A stretch of DNA of 26,338 bases. Origin: Lachnospiraceae bacterium AM48-27BH (lineage in GTDB: Bacteria; Bacillota; Clostridia; Lachnospirales; Lachnospiraceae). Each line of letters opens with the position of its first letter. Within the stretch, counting starts at the first letter, position 1. A program made the position numbers and the translations under genes. The notes under the pieces were generated by a model. The model was not told the origin of the DNA, ran no database searches, and saw nothing but the letters and a program-made list of their open reading frames with translations. The stretch covers positions 1 to 26,338 of the forward strand of contig QUFC01000051.1 in the NCBI GenBank assembly GCA_003478355.1. The letters are read 5' to 3'. This document shows, piece by piece, positions 1 to 6,666 of this stretch.

Positions 1-523
1 ACATAAAACATTTCCACTGCTTTTATTCCTGTTTGAGACTCTATTTCCTTATAAGCCTTTTCCAGTGAATCTGCATCCCTTATTGCCTCAACATTATTAA
101 AACAATCTCGCCCTTCCCTCGATTCTCTCCCCAAAACCTATAATACCTCCTACCACTAGCCATCATCCCAGTCCCCAGCAGGATCGCTCCCACTGTTGCC
201 ACCAGGATCATCGGCTTCATCACCTTCTTTAAACGGATTACTTTATGTCCATCTTCTTTCTTATCCTGTGTTTCGTCCTGTGCGGCCATTGCCAGAATCT
301 TCTCGAATTCTCCTTTTGGTGGGGTAAAGTTTAATTCTGGGTGGGCGGCGTATTCGGCGGCGGCTTGATCCAGCTGGGCTGCCAGCTGCTCATCGGTGTA
401 TCCAAATGCTTCTTGTAATTTCTGCTGAATCAACTTATCTTCTTCCTGGCTGACCTTACTGTTTCTCACGTTTTCCACCCCATTTTCTTTCTTTGTGATT
501 CCGTAACTATTCAGTACCTTCAT
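1..523 (-). pseudogene. Membrane-anchored regulator (probable anti-sigma type, DUF4367-like), frameshifted and cut by window edge
   Basis: The intact frame covers 80-523 (147 aa). It has an acidic, Gln/Ala-rich cytoplasmic N-terminus, then a basic stretch (residues ~94-103) and one membrane segment (~105-123), after which it stops. In the next frame the protein clearly continues to the window edge (NNVEAIRDADSLEKAYKEIE and onward), so one base is missing in an A-run at 99-102 on the plus strand (T-run in the gene). This layout, a short cytoplasmic part, one membrane helix and an extracytoplasmic domain, is that of regulators encoded next to sigma factors in Lachnospiraceae, and such a sigma gene lies at 1752-2294. 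The ATG at 523 lacks a good ribosome site. An in-frame GTG near 466 (VRNSKVSQEED) is the likelier start. The anti-sigma role is inferred from architecture and neighbourhood. Confidence 0.6.
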
Positions 524-569
524 AGTTACGTGATTCCTATTTATTCCTTGTTTTCCTTCTGGTTAAGGG

Positions 570-600
570 TTGACTTTTCAAAACGTTCGTTTAGTATTAT
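570..600 (+). promoter_or_regulatory. Candidate sigma-A promoter of the murG-like gene
   Basis: TTGACT at 570-575 is followed by TATTAT at 595-600, a long 19-nt spacer. An alternative -10, TAGTAT at 592-597, gives a 16-nt spacer. It lies about 30 nt before the plus-strand ATG at 628, whose ribosome site is GGAGG at 616-620. Moderate match only. Confidence 0.4.
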
Positions 601-627
601 TACTATATCAACGATGGAGGCTCTTTT

Positions 628-1695
628 ATGAAAAAGATCATTCTAACTGGCGGCGGAACTGCTGGCCATGTCACCCCGAACCTTGCCCTGATCCCATCTT
701 TAAAGGATCATGGATTTGAAATTCGTTATATTGGTTCCTATGAAGGGATAGAAAAGAAATTAATCACAGATGCCGGTATCCCTTATGACGGCATCTCTTC
801 AGGAAAACTCCGCAGATACTTTGATCTGAAGAATTTTTCTGATCCTTTCCGCGTATTAAAAGGCTATGCGGAAGCCTGCAAACTGATCAAAAATTATAAA
901 CCGGATGTGGTATTTTCCAAAGGCGGCTTTGTGTCCGTTCCTGTGGTTCTGGCTGCAAAACGCTACCATATTCCTACCATCATCCATGAGTCTGATATGA
1001 CACCTGGCCTTGCCAACAAGATCTGTATCCCATCTGCTGCCAGAGTCTGCTGCAATTTCCCGGAAACCCTGCAGTATCTTCCGAAAGACAAAGCGGTTCT
1101 GACCGGTTCTCCGATCCGCCGGGAGCTTCTGACCGGAGATCGTCTCTCCGGCCTTCAGTATACCCATCTTTCCGCAGATAAACCAATTATTTTAGTGATC
1201 GGCGGCAGTCTTGGTTCCGTTACCGTCAACCAGGCTGTACGCAGTATCCTGCCACAGCTTCTTACGAATTTCCAGGTAATACATATCTGCGGCAAAGGCC
1301 ATCTGGATGAATCCCTGATCGGCACACCGGGATATGTACAGTACGAATATGTCAATGCTCCGCTCCGCCACTTATTTGCAGCTGCAGATCTGATCATTTC
1401 CAGAGCCGGAGCAAACTCAATCTGTGAAATCCTTGCTTTACGCAAGCCTAATATCCTGATCCCATTATCTGCCGCTGCCAGCAGAGGCGACCAGATTCTC
1501 AATGCCTCGTCCTTTGCGAAACAAGGCTTCAGTACTTTGTTAGAAGAAGAACAATTAACAGAACATTCTCTGTTCCAGGCAATTACGGATACCTATCAAA
1601 AACGTGCTGACTTCATTCACACCATGGAACAAAGCCATTTAAGCAATGCAGTTGACACCATTATTTCTCTGATTGAAGAGTGTGCTTCCAAATAA
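628..1695 (+). CDS. murG: MurG-family UDP-N-acetylglucosamine transferase
   Basis: 355 aa, normal MurG length. MurG moves GlcNAc from UDP-GlcNAc to lipid I on the inner face of the membrane, making lipid II for peptidoglycan. The GT-B fold signatures are visible: the N-terminal loop TGGGTAGH (residues ~7-14), the GGF loop after FSKGG near residue 98, HESD near 119, the hinge IGGSLGS near 192, and the acceptor/nucleotide motif SRAGANSICE near 258. ATG at 628 follows GATGGAGG with good spacing. It stands alone rather than in a division/cell-wall cluster, and it lies opposite to and between a sigma gene and that gene's probable partner. Such stand-alone MurG copies could be the only one in the genome or a second copy; the window cannot tell. 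Confidence 0.9.
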   Translation: MKKIILTGGGTAGHVTPNLALIPSLKDHGFEIRYIGSYEGIEKKLITDAGIPYDGISSGKLRRYFDLKNFSDPFRVLKGYAEACKLIKNYKPDVVFSKGGFVSVPVVLAAKRYHIPTIIHESDMTPGLANKICIPSAARVCCNFPETLQYLPKDKAVLTGSPIRRELLTGDRLSGLQYTHLSADKPIILVIGGSLGSVTVNQAVRSILPQLLTNFQVIHICGKGHLDESLIGTPGYVQYEYVNAPLRHLFAAADLIISRAGANSICEILALRKPNILIPLSAAASRGDQILNASSFAKQGFSTLLEEEQLTEHSLFQAITDTYQKRADFIHTMEQSHLSNAVDTIISLIEECASK

Positions 1696-1709
1696 CTATG
1701 AAACAAAAA

Positions 1710-1721
1710 CGTTGCGCAACG
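1710..1721. repeat. 12-bp perfect palindrome between convergent genes
   Basis: CGTTGCGCAACG lies between the convergent ends of murG (1695) and the sigma gene (1752). There is no flanking U-run strong enough to call a terminator. It could be a protein-binding palindrome or a weak bidirectional stop. Confidence 0.4.
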
Positions 1722-1751
1722 CGTGAACAGTAACACAAAAACCAGGCTCCT

Positions 1752-2294
1752 TTAGATTTTGTAAGGAAAATTCTTTTTCAAATATCTTCGGAGTCTGGTA
1801 AGTCTCATTCTGCAGGATGCTTCTTTAATCCCCAGAATCTGACTGACTTCCGAGATCGGGCGTTCTTCAATAAAATGAAGAATCGCTACATCACGCCATT
1901 CTGGTTTCATATCCTGCAAATACTTTATTATGTAATTTACTTCATCGTCCTCTGCCATCTGGTCTAAAACATCTTTTCCGATCAACGATTCCGGAAGCGG
2001 TACTTCTTTGCCGTAATACCCTTCGTCAAGACTGATGCTCACACCTCTTCTGCTTTTGATTCTGAAATAATCCACACAACGATTTTTAAGAATTCTCATG
2101 ATCGCGCCTTTTTGCCTTGCGATCTCCCACTGGTCTATCGTATCTCCATATGCTTTGATAAAAGCGCAGAAACTATCCTGGATTACATCATCCACATCGT
2201 CGCTATTCACACCTATCCTTGTTGCTGTATATCTGAGTGCACCCTGATATTCTTCATATAAAGTCTGCAGCAGTTCGACATTTTGCTGCTTCAT
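1752..2294 (-). CDS. ECF-like sigma-70 family RNA polymerase sigma factor
   Basis: 180 aa. Region 2 is seen at about residues 10-85: a -10-binding helix with DDVDDVIQDSFCAFIKAY, followed by the basic NRCVDYFRIKSRRG. Region 4 is at about 125-175, with the helix-turn-helix ISEVSQILGIKEASCRMRLTRLRRYLK. No region 1.1 or 3 is present, as in ECF sigma factors. The start ATG at 2294 is preceded by AAGGGGGAG. It lies 53 nt downstream of the HIT gene on the same strand, so it may be co-transcribed from the rhomboid promoter. Its probable membrane partner is 1.2 kb further on (1-523), separated by the oppositely oriented murG, an unusual break of a sigma/anti-sigma pair. Confidence 0.88.
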   Translation of the reverse strand: MKQQNVELLQTLYEEYQGALRYTATRIGVNSDDVDDVIQDSFCAFIKAYGDTIDQWEIARQKGAIMRILKNRCVDYFRIKSRRGVSISLDEGYYGKEVPLPESLIGKDVLDQMAEDDEVNYIIKYLQDMKPEWRDVAILHFIEERPISEVSQILGIKEASCRMRLTRLRRYLKKNFPYKI

Positions 2295-2347
2295 AGACTA
2301 GGCTCCCCCTTATCTTATCCGCGCTATCAAAGCAGACAGCATCATCA

Positions 2348-2764
2348 TTATTCTAATTCTTTTTTCACTTTTTCGATGATTTCCGTCTTTTCAGTGTCGT
2401 CCAGTTTTCCAGGATTCCATAAAACCATCTGCGGGCCATTGGCGTATCTGGGGATCATATGCATATGAAAATGCATCACAGTCTGTCCGGCTGCTTCTCC
2501 ATTGTTCTGTACCAGATTAAAACCGTCAAAATGTAAGGCTTTCTTCATAGCTCTTCCCATCTTGCCAGCCAGTGGAAGTACTTTCGCCGCAACTGCGTCA
2601 TCCAGTTCACATAAATCTTTATAGTGCTCTTTCGGTAAGATCAGGGCATGACCCTTTGATGCCGGTCCCAGATCCAAAATGACACGAAAATCTTCATCTT
2701 CATAAAGTGTTGCAGATGGAATCTCTCCATTTGCGATTTTGCAGAAAATACAGTCGTCTCTCAT
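2348..2764 (-). CDS. HIT-family nucleotide hydrolase
   Basis: 138 aa. The histidine triad motif is intact near the C-terminus (HFHMHMIPR, residues ~97-105), with the usual N-terminal DCIFCKIANGEIPS, whose C5-x2-C8 pair contributes to a zinc site in many members. HIT hydrolases cleave AMP or similar groups from nucleoside phosphoramidates and dinucleotides in the cytoplasm; the exact substrate cannot be told from sequence. The start at 2764 follows AAGGAGG lying inside the end of the rhomboid gene, whose stop is one base away, so the two are translationally coupled. Confidence 0.93.
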   Translation of the reverse strand: MRDDCIFCKIANGEIPSATLYEDEDFRVILDLGPASKGHALILPKEHYKDLCELDDAVAAKVLPLAGKMGRAMKKALHFDGFNLVQNNGEAAGQTVMHFHMHMIPRYANGPQMVLWNPGKLDDTEKTEIIEKVKKELE

Positions 2765-2765
2765 G

Positions 2766-3395
2766 TTAAAAATCCTCCTTCATCCACCACTCAGACCTTT
2801 GCGGTCTGCGGTATAATATCCATGCCATGACAATTCCTGAAACCAGCCCGCCCACATGGGCCACGTTGTTCACGCCGGTACTGGTAAATCCAAAGTACAG
2901 GGAAAATAGAACCATAGTTGCCAGCTGTCTGCTGCTTAAATCCTCCAGACGCCCCCGGTTCACACCAACCACATACAGAAGTCCGCCGATCACTCCGAAA
3001 ATCGCTCCAGACGCCCCGGCTGAGACCACCATACGGCTTCCCGGAAACCAGATCTCCCACAAAAGAGAAATGACATTGGCCAGCACCCCACAGGTCAGAT
3101 AGAAAAACAAATACCTGATCTTTCCCAACGCCCGTTCCAGGTTGTCTCCCAGAACAAATAAGATCAGCATATTATTGACCAGATGCCGGATACCAAAATG
3201 CATAAACATCGCGGTAAATAACCGCCAATACTGTTTTCCTTCCACAATGGCCGGTTTGAACATGGCTCCCCACTGTAACATGCATTCCACGTCCTCCGTT
3301 GACCCTTTCCATTCTACAAAAAGAAAATAGATCACATTGGCCGCGATCAGGTAAAAGTTTACATAAGACGGAGTTGTTGTTTTCCTATATTCCAT
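2766..3395 (-). CDS. Rhomboid-family intramembrane serine protease
   Basis: 209 aa with six or so hydrophobic segments. The catalytic dyad is visible: Ser in GASGAIFG (residues ~127-134) and His in NNVAHVGGL (~177-185). The membrane-buried motif FMHFGIRHLVNNM (~64-76) supplies the conserved His/Asn of the oxyanion region. Rhomboids cut transmembrane helices within the membrane; the substrate is unknown. Start ATG at 3395 follows AAAGGAG. It is first in a row with HIT (1-nt gap), and a promoter with consensus spacing lies about 85 nt upstream. Confidence 0.92.
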   Translation of the reverse strand: MEYRKTTTPSYVNFYLIAANVIYFLFVEWKGSTEDVECMLQWGAMFKPAIVEGKQYWRLFTAMFMHFGIRHLVNNMLILFVLGDNLERALGKIRYLFFYLTCGVLANVISLLWEIWFPGSRMVVSAGASGAIFGVIGGLLYVVGVNRGRLEDLSSRQLATMVLFSLYFGFTSTGVNNVAHVGGLVSGIVMAWILYRRPQRSEWWMKEDF

Positions 3396-3479
3396 ATTTT
3401 TCTCCTTTATGCAACTTTATCTGCAGCCATTCAGCAGATCCCGCACTTGCTATGGGAAAGTAATGAATGGTTACCCCTC

Positions 3480-3508
3480 ATTTTATCATAGCTCATGGTG
3501 TTTGTTAA
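3480..3508 (-). promoter_or_regulatory. Promoter of rhomboid-HIT-sigma operon
   Basis: On the minus strand, TTAACA (3503-3508), a 17-nt spacer, then TAAAAT (3480-3485) preceded by an extended -10 TGA. Predicted transcript start is near 3473, giving a leader of about 78 nt before the rhomboid ATG. Confidence 0.6.
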
Positions 3509-3574
3509 GGCATTTTTAACCGCCTGCATGTCCTCCAATACATAATTAAGACGCTAGGGGATGTGAAAATGTAA

Positions 3575-3605
3575 CGGATTTCGACGAAATTCGACGGATT
3601 TCGAC
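3575..3605. repeat. 11-bp direct repeats abutting the left inverted repeat
   Basis: CGGATTTCGAC occurs at 3575-3585 and again at 3595-3605, with a partial unit (AAATTCGAC) between them, a 20-bp period. The second copy touches the left inverted repeat of the 3606-5103 insert. These could be recombinase-binding repeats or remnants of an older element. Confidence 0.55.
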
Positions 3606-3639
3606 AAATTTCGGGTATCCGCAATAAGTGGTTGAAAAT
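3606..3639 (+). repeat. Left inverted repeat (IRL)
   Basis: 34 nt beginning AAATTTCGGG and ending AGTGGTTGAAAAT. It is 30/34 identical to the reverse complement of 5070-5103. Mismatches are at positions 7, 10, 13 and 21 of the repeat. Confidence 0.65.
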
Positions 3640-3833
3640 CCGCTCTCACTGGATTCTGCAAGACCACAGATCAGGTTGAAATCCCTGACATCAACAATCA
3701 TCACCGTTCCTGCTTCATTAACAGGCTTGTGAGGACGAGGTGGGGGTGTGCCAATCTCTACAGACCTGTCTCCTATAGAACGGCGGGTGGGTCTTGTACG
3801 TGCAGTCGCAAAATTGGATGGTGGGATAGCAGG

Positions 3834-3860
3834 AAAAAACCACCCCCAAAAGGAAGTGGT
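3834..3860 (-). terminator. Intrinsic terminator of the PBECR4-like gene
   Basis: On the minus strand, ACCACTTCC, loop TTTT, GGGGGTGGT (nine pairs, two G-U), running into TTTTTT. It starts two bases after the stop codon of the PBECR4-like gene, which supports that gene being real and the last in its transcript. Between it and IRL (3640-3833) I see only an open frame of unknown status. Confidence 0.85.
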
Positions 3861-3861
3861 A

Positions 3862-4521
3862 CTATTGTGAATCATCGAACTTTGCCTCTGCATTATCTGA
3901 AGTTTCAGTAGCTTTGTTCTTCGGCTTTGTTTGTGCTGATAAACGATCCAATAGAATATCGGTGGTGTTAGAAAAAATATGTATTCGTTCTTTCTTCATC
4001 AGTGTTCGAGTTCTTTGGTTTGATTCATAATCTCGATCACATTTTTCAAAAATGGAGCAACAAAGAAAATCACATTTTGATTCACCTTGCACATTTGCCT
4101 TGATGATAAAGATGAAATTATCAACGCTAAAATGGCTGGATATTAAATAATCTGCTCTAATGCTTGTGATGAAAGGATACTTGCGTGGCATGTATGAATA
4201 TAAATTAAATTCGTTATCAAGAGATTCCTTCAAGCGAACTAATGCTTCAAGTCGGGGTTTTATCATCTCGTCGTACTGGGCTGCCTTTTGAACTTTTTCA
4301 AATGGTATTTTACCTTCAAGAATTCTATCAGCAATTTTGGCAGAAGAATAATTTGGAAGTGAGATATCTTTCATATATTGGAAGCCAGCTAAATGCGGAT
4401 AATCTTCCAAAGAAAAGGTAAGATTAATTGGATACAGCTGATTTTTATAGCCATATGTAAACAAATATCTATATTCAGTTATTTCTTTCCAGGCTTGTGC
4501 AGACTGTTGTAATAGATCCAT
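3862..4521 (-). CDS. PBECR4-like (phage barnase/EndoU/colicin/RelE-fold) putative nuclease toxin
   Basis: 219 aa from the ATG at 4521. The frame is open upstream to 4587, but that part lies in a terminator hairpin, whereas 4521 follows AAAGGA and AAGG. The N-terminal half (YPINLTFSLEDYPHLAGFQY) matches my memory of the PBECR4 domain, a family of phage-associated proteins predicted to share the barnase/EndoU/RelE RNase fold. Candidate active residues are the His in DYPHLAG, Arg/Lys in the ALVRLK region, and the C-terminal RTRTLMKKERIHI. The last ~30 residues are polar and probably disordered. The gene is transcribed from a strong promoter through a structured RNA and a terminator, then ends at its own terminator. 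That layout suggests an RNA-controlled toxin. The family call is from memory and enzymatic activity is inference. Confidence 0.65.
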   Translation of the reverse strand: MDLLQQSAQAWKEITEYRYLFTYGYKNQLYPINLTFSLEDYPHLAGFQYMKDISLPNYSSAKIADRILEGKIPFEKVQKAAQYDEMIKPRLEALVRLKESLDNEFNLYSYMPRKYPFITSIRADYLISSHFSVDNFIFIIKANVQGESKCDFLCCSIFEKCDRDYESNQRTRTLMKKERIHIFSNTTDILLDRLSAQTKPKNKATETSDNAEAKFDDSQ

Positions 4522-4539
4522 ATATACCTTGTCCTTTAC

Positions 4540-4573
4540 AAAAAATAAAGGACCCTGCCAATGCAAGGCCCTT
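4540..4573 (-). terminator. Intrinsic terminator between the structured RNA and the nuclease gene
   Basis: On the minus strand, AAGGGCCTTGC, loop ATTG, GCAGGGTCCTT: eleven pairs with two G-U wobbles, followed by TATTTTTT. The 3' arm and U-run can instead form an alternative hairpin, GTCCTTTA (4546-4553) with TAAAGGAC (4531-4538), whose 3' arm holds the ribosome site of the downstream gene. Readthrough and translation could therefore be linked. Confidence 0.85.
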
Positions 4574-4714
4574 AAAAGCGTTTTCATTCAGTTCCGAAGA
4601 ACCTATTCGGTTTGAGGTTATCGCATAACCCAAGGTCAGGCTCCACAACCGGCTGCATTCCGACACAGTCAATTGCTTCAACACCGCGATAGCTGGTCAA
4701 CGCCGCTATCCTCT
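4540..4714 (-). ncRNA. Structured RNA of about 175 nt upstream of the PBECR4-like gene (candidate RNA antitoxin or attenuator leader)
   Basis: The RNA starts just downstream of a near-consensus promoter and ends at an intrinsic terminator. In RNA order its helices are: GATAGC (4705-4710) with GCTATC (4688-4693), 11-nt loop; GGTTAT/ATAACC (4616-4630) with a GCG loop; a GTTC-TTCG-GAAC hairpin (4591-4602) carrying a C(UUCG)G tetraloop; then the terminator stem. There is no convincing open frame with a ribosome site in it. Known parallels are ToxI of ToxIN systems and the RNAs next to AbiF-like genes, where a structured RNA precedes an attenuating terminator and a toxin gene. I do not recognise the RNA family. 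The helices are read directly from sequence; function is inference. Confidence 0.6.
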
Positions 4715-4720
4715 AGCTTT

Positions 4721-4748
4721 ATTATATCACAAAAGTACTCGTAGTCAA
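4721..4748 (-). promoter_or_regulatory. Strong sigma-A promoter of the structured RNA / PBECR4 module
   Basis: On the minus strand, TTGACT (4743-4748), a 16-nt spacer, then TATAAT (4721-4726) with an extended TGA just before it. Predicted start is near 4714, about 193 nt before the nuclease ATG at 4521. The strength argues that abundant RNA is wanted, as for RNA antitoxins. Confidence 0.8.
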
Positions 4749-4859
4749 CAAAAAACAAGTTTTGAGGAACACTATTTGCTTCGTGTTCTTATGTTATTAT
4801 ATTGTGGAAATAATGGTTTTGACAATAGAAAATATTGGAACTAGAAAGGAGGAATTCCG

Positions 4860-5084
4860 ATGGCAAGAACTGACTAGAGATGTAGAACAATATCTCCCCG
4901 TCATAGCTGTCTCCACAGGCTTACGTTTTACGGACCTGCTTCGTACAAATTATGGTTTACAGTTGCTTATGCCGATGGAAGAGGCAAGCCTTCCATCTTA
5001 ACAACGCTTGTAAATCACATTGTTCCGTTTAAGCATCTTATTGAGGAAACCGCATTTTACGCGGCAGATATTTTCAACCACTAA
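4860..5084 (+). pseudogene. Degraded small gene at the right end of the insert
   Basis: ATG at 4860 follows a textbook AAAGGAGG site, but the frame stops after five codons (MARTD, stop at 4875-4877). The same frame resumes with coding-like codon use and reads ..WFTVAYADGRGKPSIL.. to a stop at 5082-5084 inside the right inverted repeat. A different frame is open over 4762-5001. I do not recognise the product. It is probably a dead gene of the mobile element. Confidence 0.35.
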
Positions 5085-5103
5085 TTGCGGTTAGCCCAAA
5101 TTT
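5070..5103 (-). repeat. Right inverted repeat (IRR)
   Basis: Reverse-complement partner of 3606-3639 (30/34 identical). Its outer edge lies next to the stop codon of the FHA gene (5105-5107), so insertion did not remove FHA coding sequence. Confidence 0.65.
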
Positions 5104-5104
5104 C

Positions 5105-5746
5105 TCACAAAAATTGAAAATGATACCCTGCAATATCCACCAGATCTCCAACCTGCAGCGGAACCATCTCGTTAGCTTCCAGTTTGCGGTTATTGACGGT
5201 GGTTCCATTGGTGGAATTTAAGTCCGTCAGGGTATAACCCCCATCTTTCTGGTCGATGCGGACGTGAAGACGGCTGACGGTGTCATCAGGAATGGTAAAA
5301 TCCGCCAGACTTTCTTGTTTGCCGATCAAAAATGGGTAATAGCTCATCTGGGCAGTCAACTCTGGGTGATCGAGACAGGCCATCCGCCGGACATTTTCTT
5401 TTTTGTTCCGGTCCCATAGAAGGACCGTGTGACAATCGTCAGATTCATTCTGGCTTCTTCCCGGTTCAGATTTCTCATTCGCATCTGACTTATATGCTGA
5501 TTCTATGTAGTGTCCGGTGGCATCTTCTGACATCTCCCGCTCCCCGTCGTCCTCTGCAAATATCATCTCCCATGATGGCTTTTCCCGCTGCCTTTGTTTC
5601 TGCCTTTCCCCCTGCTTTCCCCCCTGCCTTCCCTGCTGTTTTTCATACTGCTTTTCCATCTGACTCCTGGTTTTATCACACTTCCTATGTCGATGGTTTT
5701 CTGACTCCTGGTTTTTTCTTTGTGTGGCAATACCGCTCCCGATCAC
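5105..5746 (-). CDS. FHA-domain protein of the Tad locus
   Basis: 213 aa. The N-terminal ~15 residues complete a membrane helix. A Gln/Arg/Lys-rich linker follows (EKQQGRQGGKQGERQKQRQR, ~36-55), then an acidic region, and a C-terminal FHA domain at ~120-213 with FLIGKQ, the phosphothreonine-reading SRLHVRI, and LNSTNGTTVNNRKL. FHA domains bind phosphothreonine peptides. It starts with GTG at 5746, overlapping the DUF6382 stop by four bases (GTGA). DUF6382 and FHA usually form one polypeptide; here the joint lies in the second membrane helix, so this may be the 3' half of a frameshifted gene. The cognate kinase is not in the window. Confidence 0.85.
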   Translation of the reverse strand: MIGSGIATQRKNQESENHRHRKCDKTRSQMEKQYEKQQGRQGGKQGERQKQRQREKPSWEMIFAEDDGEREMSEDATGHYIESAYKSDANEKSEPGRSQNESDDCHTVLLWDRNKKENVRRMACLDHPELTAQMSYYPFLIGKQESLADFTIPDDTVSRLHVRIDQKDGGYTLTDLNSTNGTTVNNRKLEANEMVPLQVGDLVDIAGYHFQFL

Positions 5747-6666
5747 CAGAACACAGCCAATCCCCTCGCTGCCACAGCTCCAACCGTCAGCCAGATTCCA
5801 TCACCTGTCAGATACGGCAGTGTATCGCTTCCTTTCCATAACCAGATGGCAGCCAAAAATACTGGAATCAATAGCAGACACTCCACAATTCTAAGAACTA
5901 TGGTTTTTAAACTCCAGGCATTTTCCTGAATGACAGCTTCGCCTGTTCCCGATTCCGCCTCTGCCTCCGGTCGTTTTTCCGGTCCCGGACTCATTTCTTT
6001 TTCTCCATCAAGTATCTCCGGCTGTGAATCCCATTTTCCCGGATAGCCATTCCGTCCTGATGATGATCGTGAGCGATATTCTTCTTTTTCTTCCAGCAGC
6101 TTTTCCGGTCCTTCTCCTGCTTTTCCTTCATCCCGCATCAGCCACCGGAGCAGATTGTCCAGCCCATAATTTTCCTTTAGGCTCTCCCGGTATAACCCAT
6201 AGATCAATACCACTGCATCCTTATCCTGATGGTCTGCTTTCCCCAGTAAAAACTGTAAAAATTCGCTGAATTCGTCTGGAAAACTGCCATTCTTTCCAGG
6301 AAGCAGACACAGACCTGGCTGAAAGCTCTCTGGATCGATATAGATATAATCTGGATCTAATAGGATCTGATGTTCTGACAGCAGATAATCTTCCATGCGG
6401 ATCAGCGTCTGGGCAATTCCCAGAAGGAGAACACGGAGCTGCACCGCATTGATGGATTTCGTTTCCAAAAGACGCCCCAAAGGCTGTCTGGAGGTGATCT
6501 CATAACAAAACTGGCAGTGGTCATCGGTTCTGCGTATCCGGAATTTCAGCAACCCTTCAATCGCATTGCCCACCAGCATTTTTGCCTCAAATGCCTGCAT
6601 GCCCTCTTCATCGGCCTCAATCATCAGATAATTCTTCTTCATTTCTCTGTGGTAGCTGACCTCCAT
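5743..6666 (-). CDS. DUF6382-domain membrane protein of the Tad locus
   Basis: 307 aa. Residues 1-~175 have the DUF6382 pattern seen in Lachnospiraceae Tad loci (MKKNYLMIEADEEG near the start; LLSEHQILLDPDYIYIDPES mid-domain), followed by a charged low-complexity linker (~195-250) and a membrane helix (LLLIPVFLAAIWLW, ~267-280). A second helix begins (IWLTVGAVAARGLAVFW) and the frame then ends. Reading the other frame from about 5762 gives EGIGCVLVIGSGIATQRK, a smoother helix that runs straight into the FHA protein, which suggests a lost base near 5762. ATG 6666 follows AAGGAGG and overlaps the preceding gene by 50 nt. Confidence 0.8.
   Translation of the reverse strand: MEVSYHREMKKNYLMIEADEEGMQAFEAKMLVGNAIEGLLKFRIRRTDDHCQFCYEITSRQPLGRLLETKSINAVQLRVLLLGIAQTLIRMEDYLLSEHQILLDPDYIYIDPESFQPGLCLLPGKNGSFPDEFSEFLQFLLGKADHQDKDAVVLIYGLYRESLKENYGLDNLLRWLMRDEGKAGEGPEKLLEEKEEYRSRSSSGRNGYPGKWDSQPEILDGEKEMSPGPEKRPEAEAESGTGEAVIQENAWSLKTIVLRIVECLLLIPVFLAAIWLWKGSDTLPYLTGDGIWLTVGAVAARGLAVFW

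Larger units (their letters stand above)
3606..5103. mobile_element. 1.5-kb insert with 34-nt imperfect inverted ends carrying an RNA-nuclease module
   Basis: The left end (3606-3639) and the reverse complement of the right end (5070-5103) match at 30 of 34 positions, with the inner 13 nt identical (AGTGGTTGAAAAT). The outer right end begins two bases from the stop codon of the FHA gene. Inside are a promoter, a structured RNA, a terminator, a PBECR4-like gene with its own terminator, and a degraded open frame near the right end. No transposase is present and I see no target-site duplication, so it is either a non-autonomous element moved in trans or a decayed one. Confidence 0.55.

Noticed and set aside
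1696..1751. Terminator between murG and the sigma gene
   Set aside because: The palindrome CGTTGCGCAACG is present but lacks an adjacent U-run on either strand, so I list it only as a palindrome.
4522..4587. Longer N-terminus of the PBECR4-like frame (22 extra codons)
   Set aside because: It lies inside the terminator hairpin and U-run and has no ribosome site; the ATG at 4521 does.
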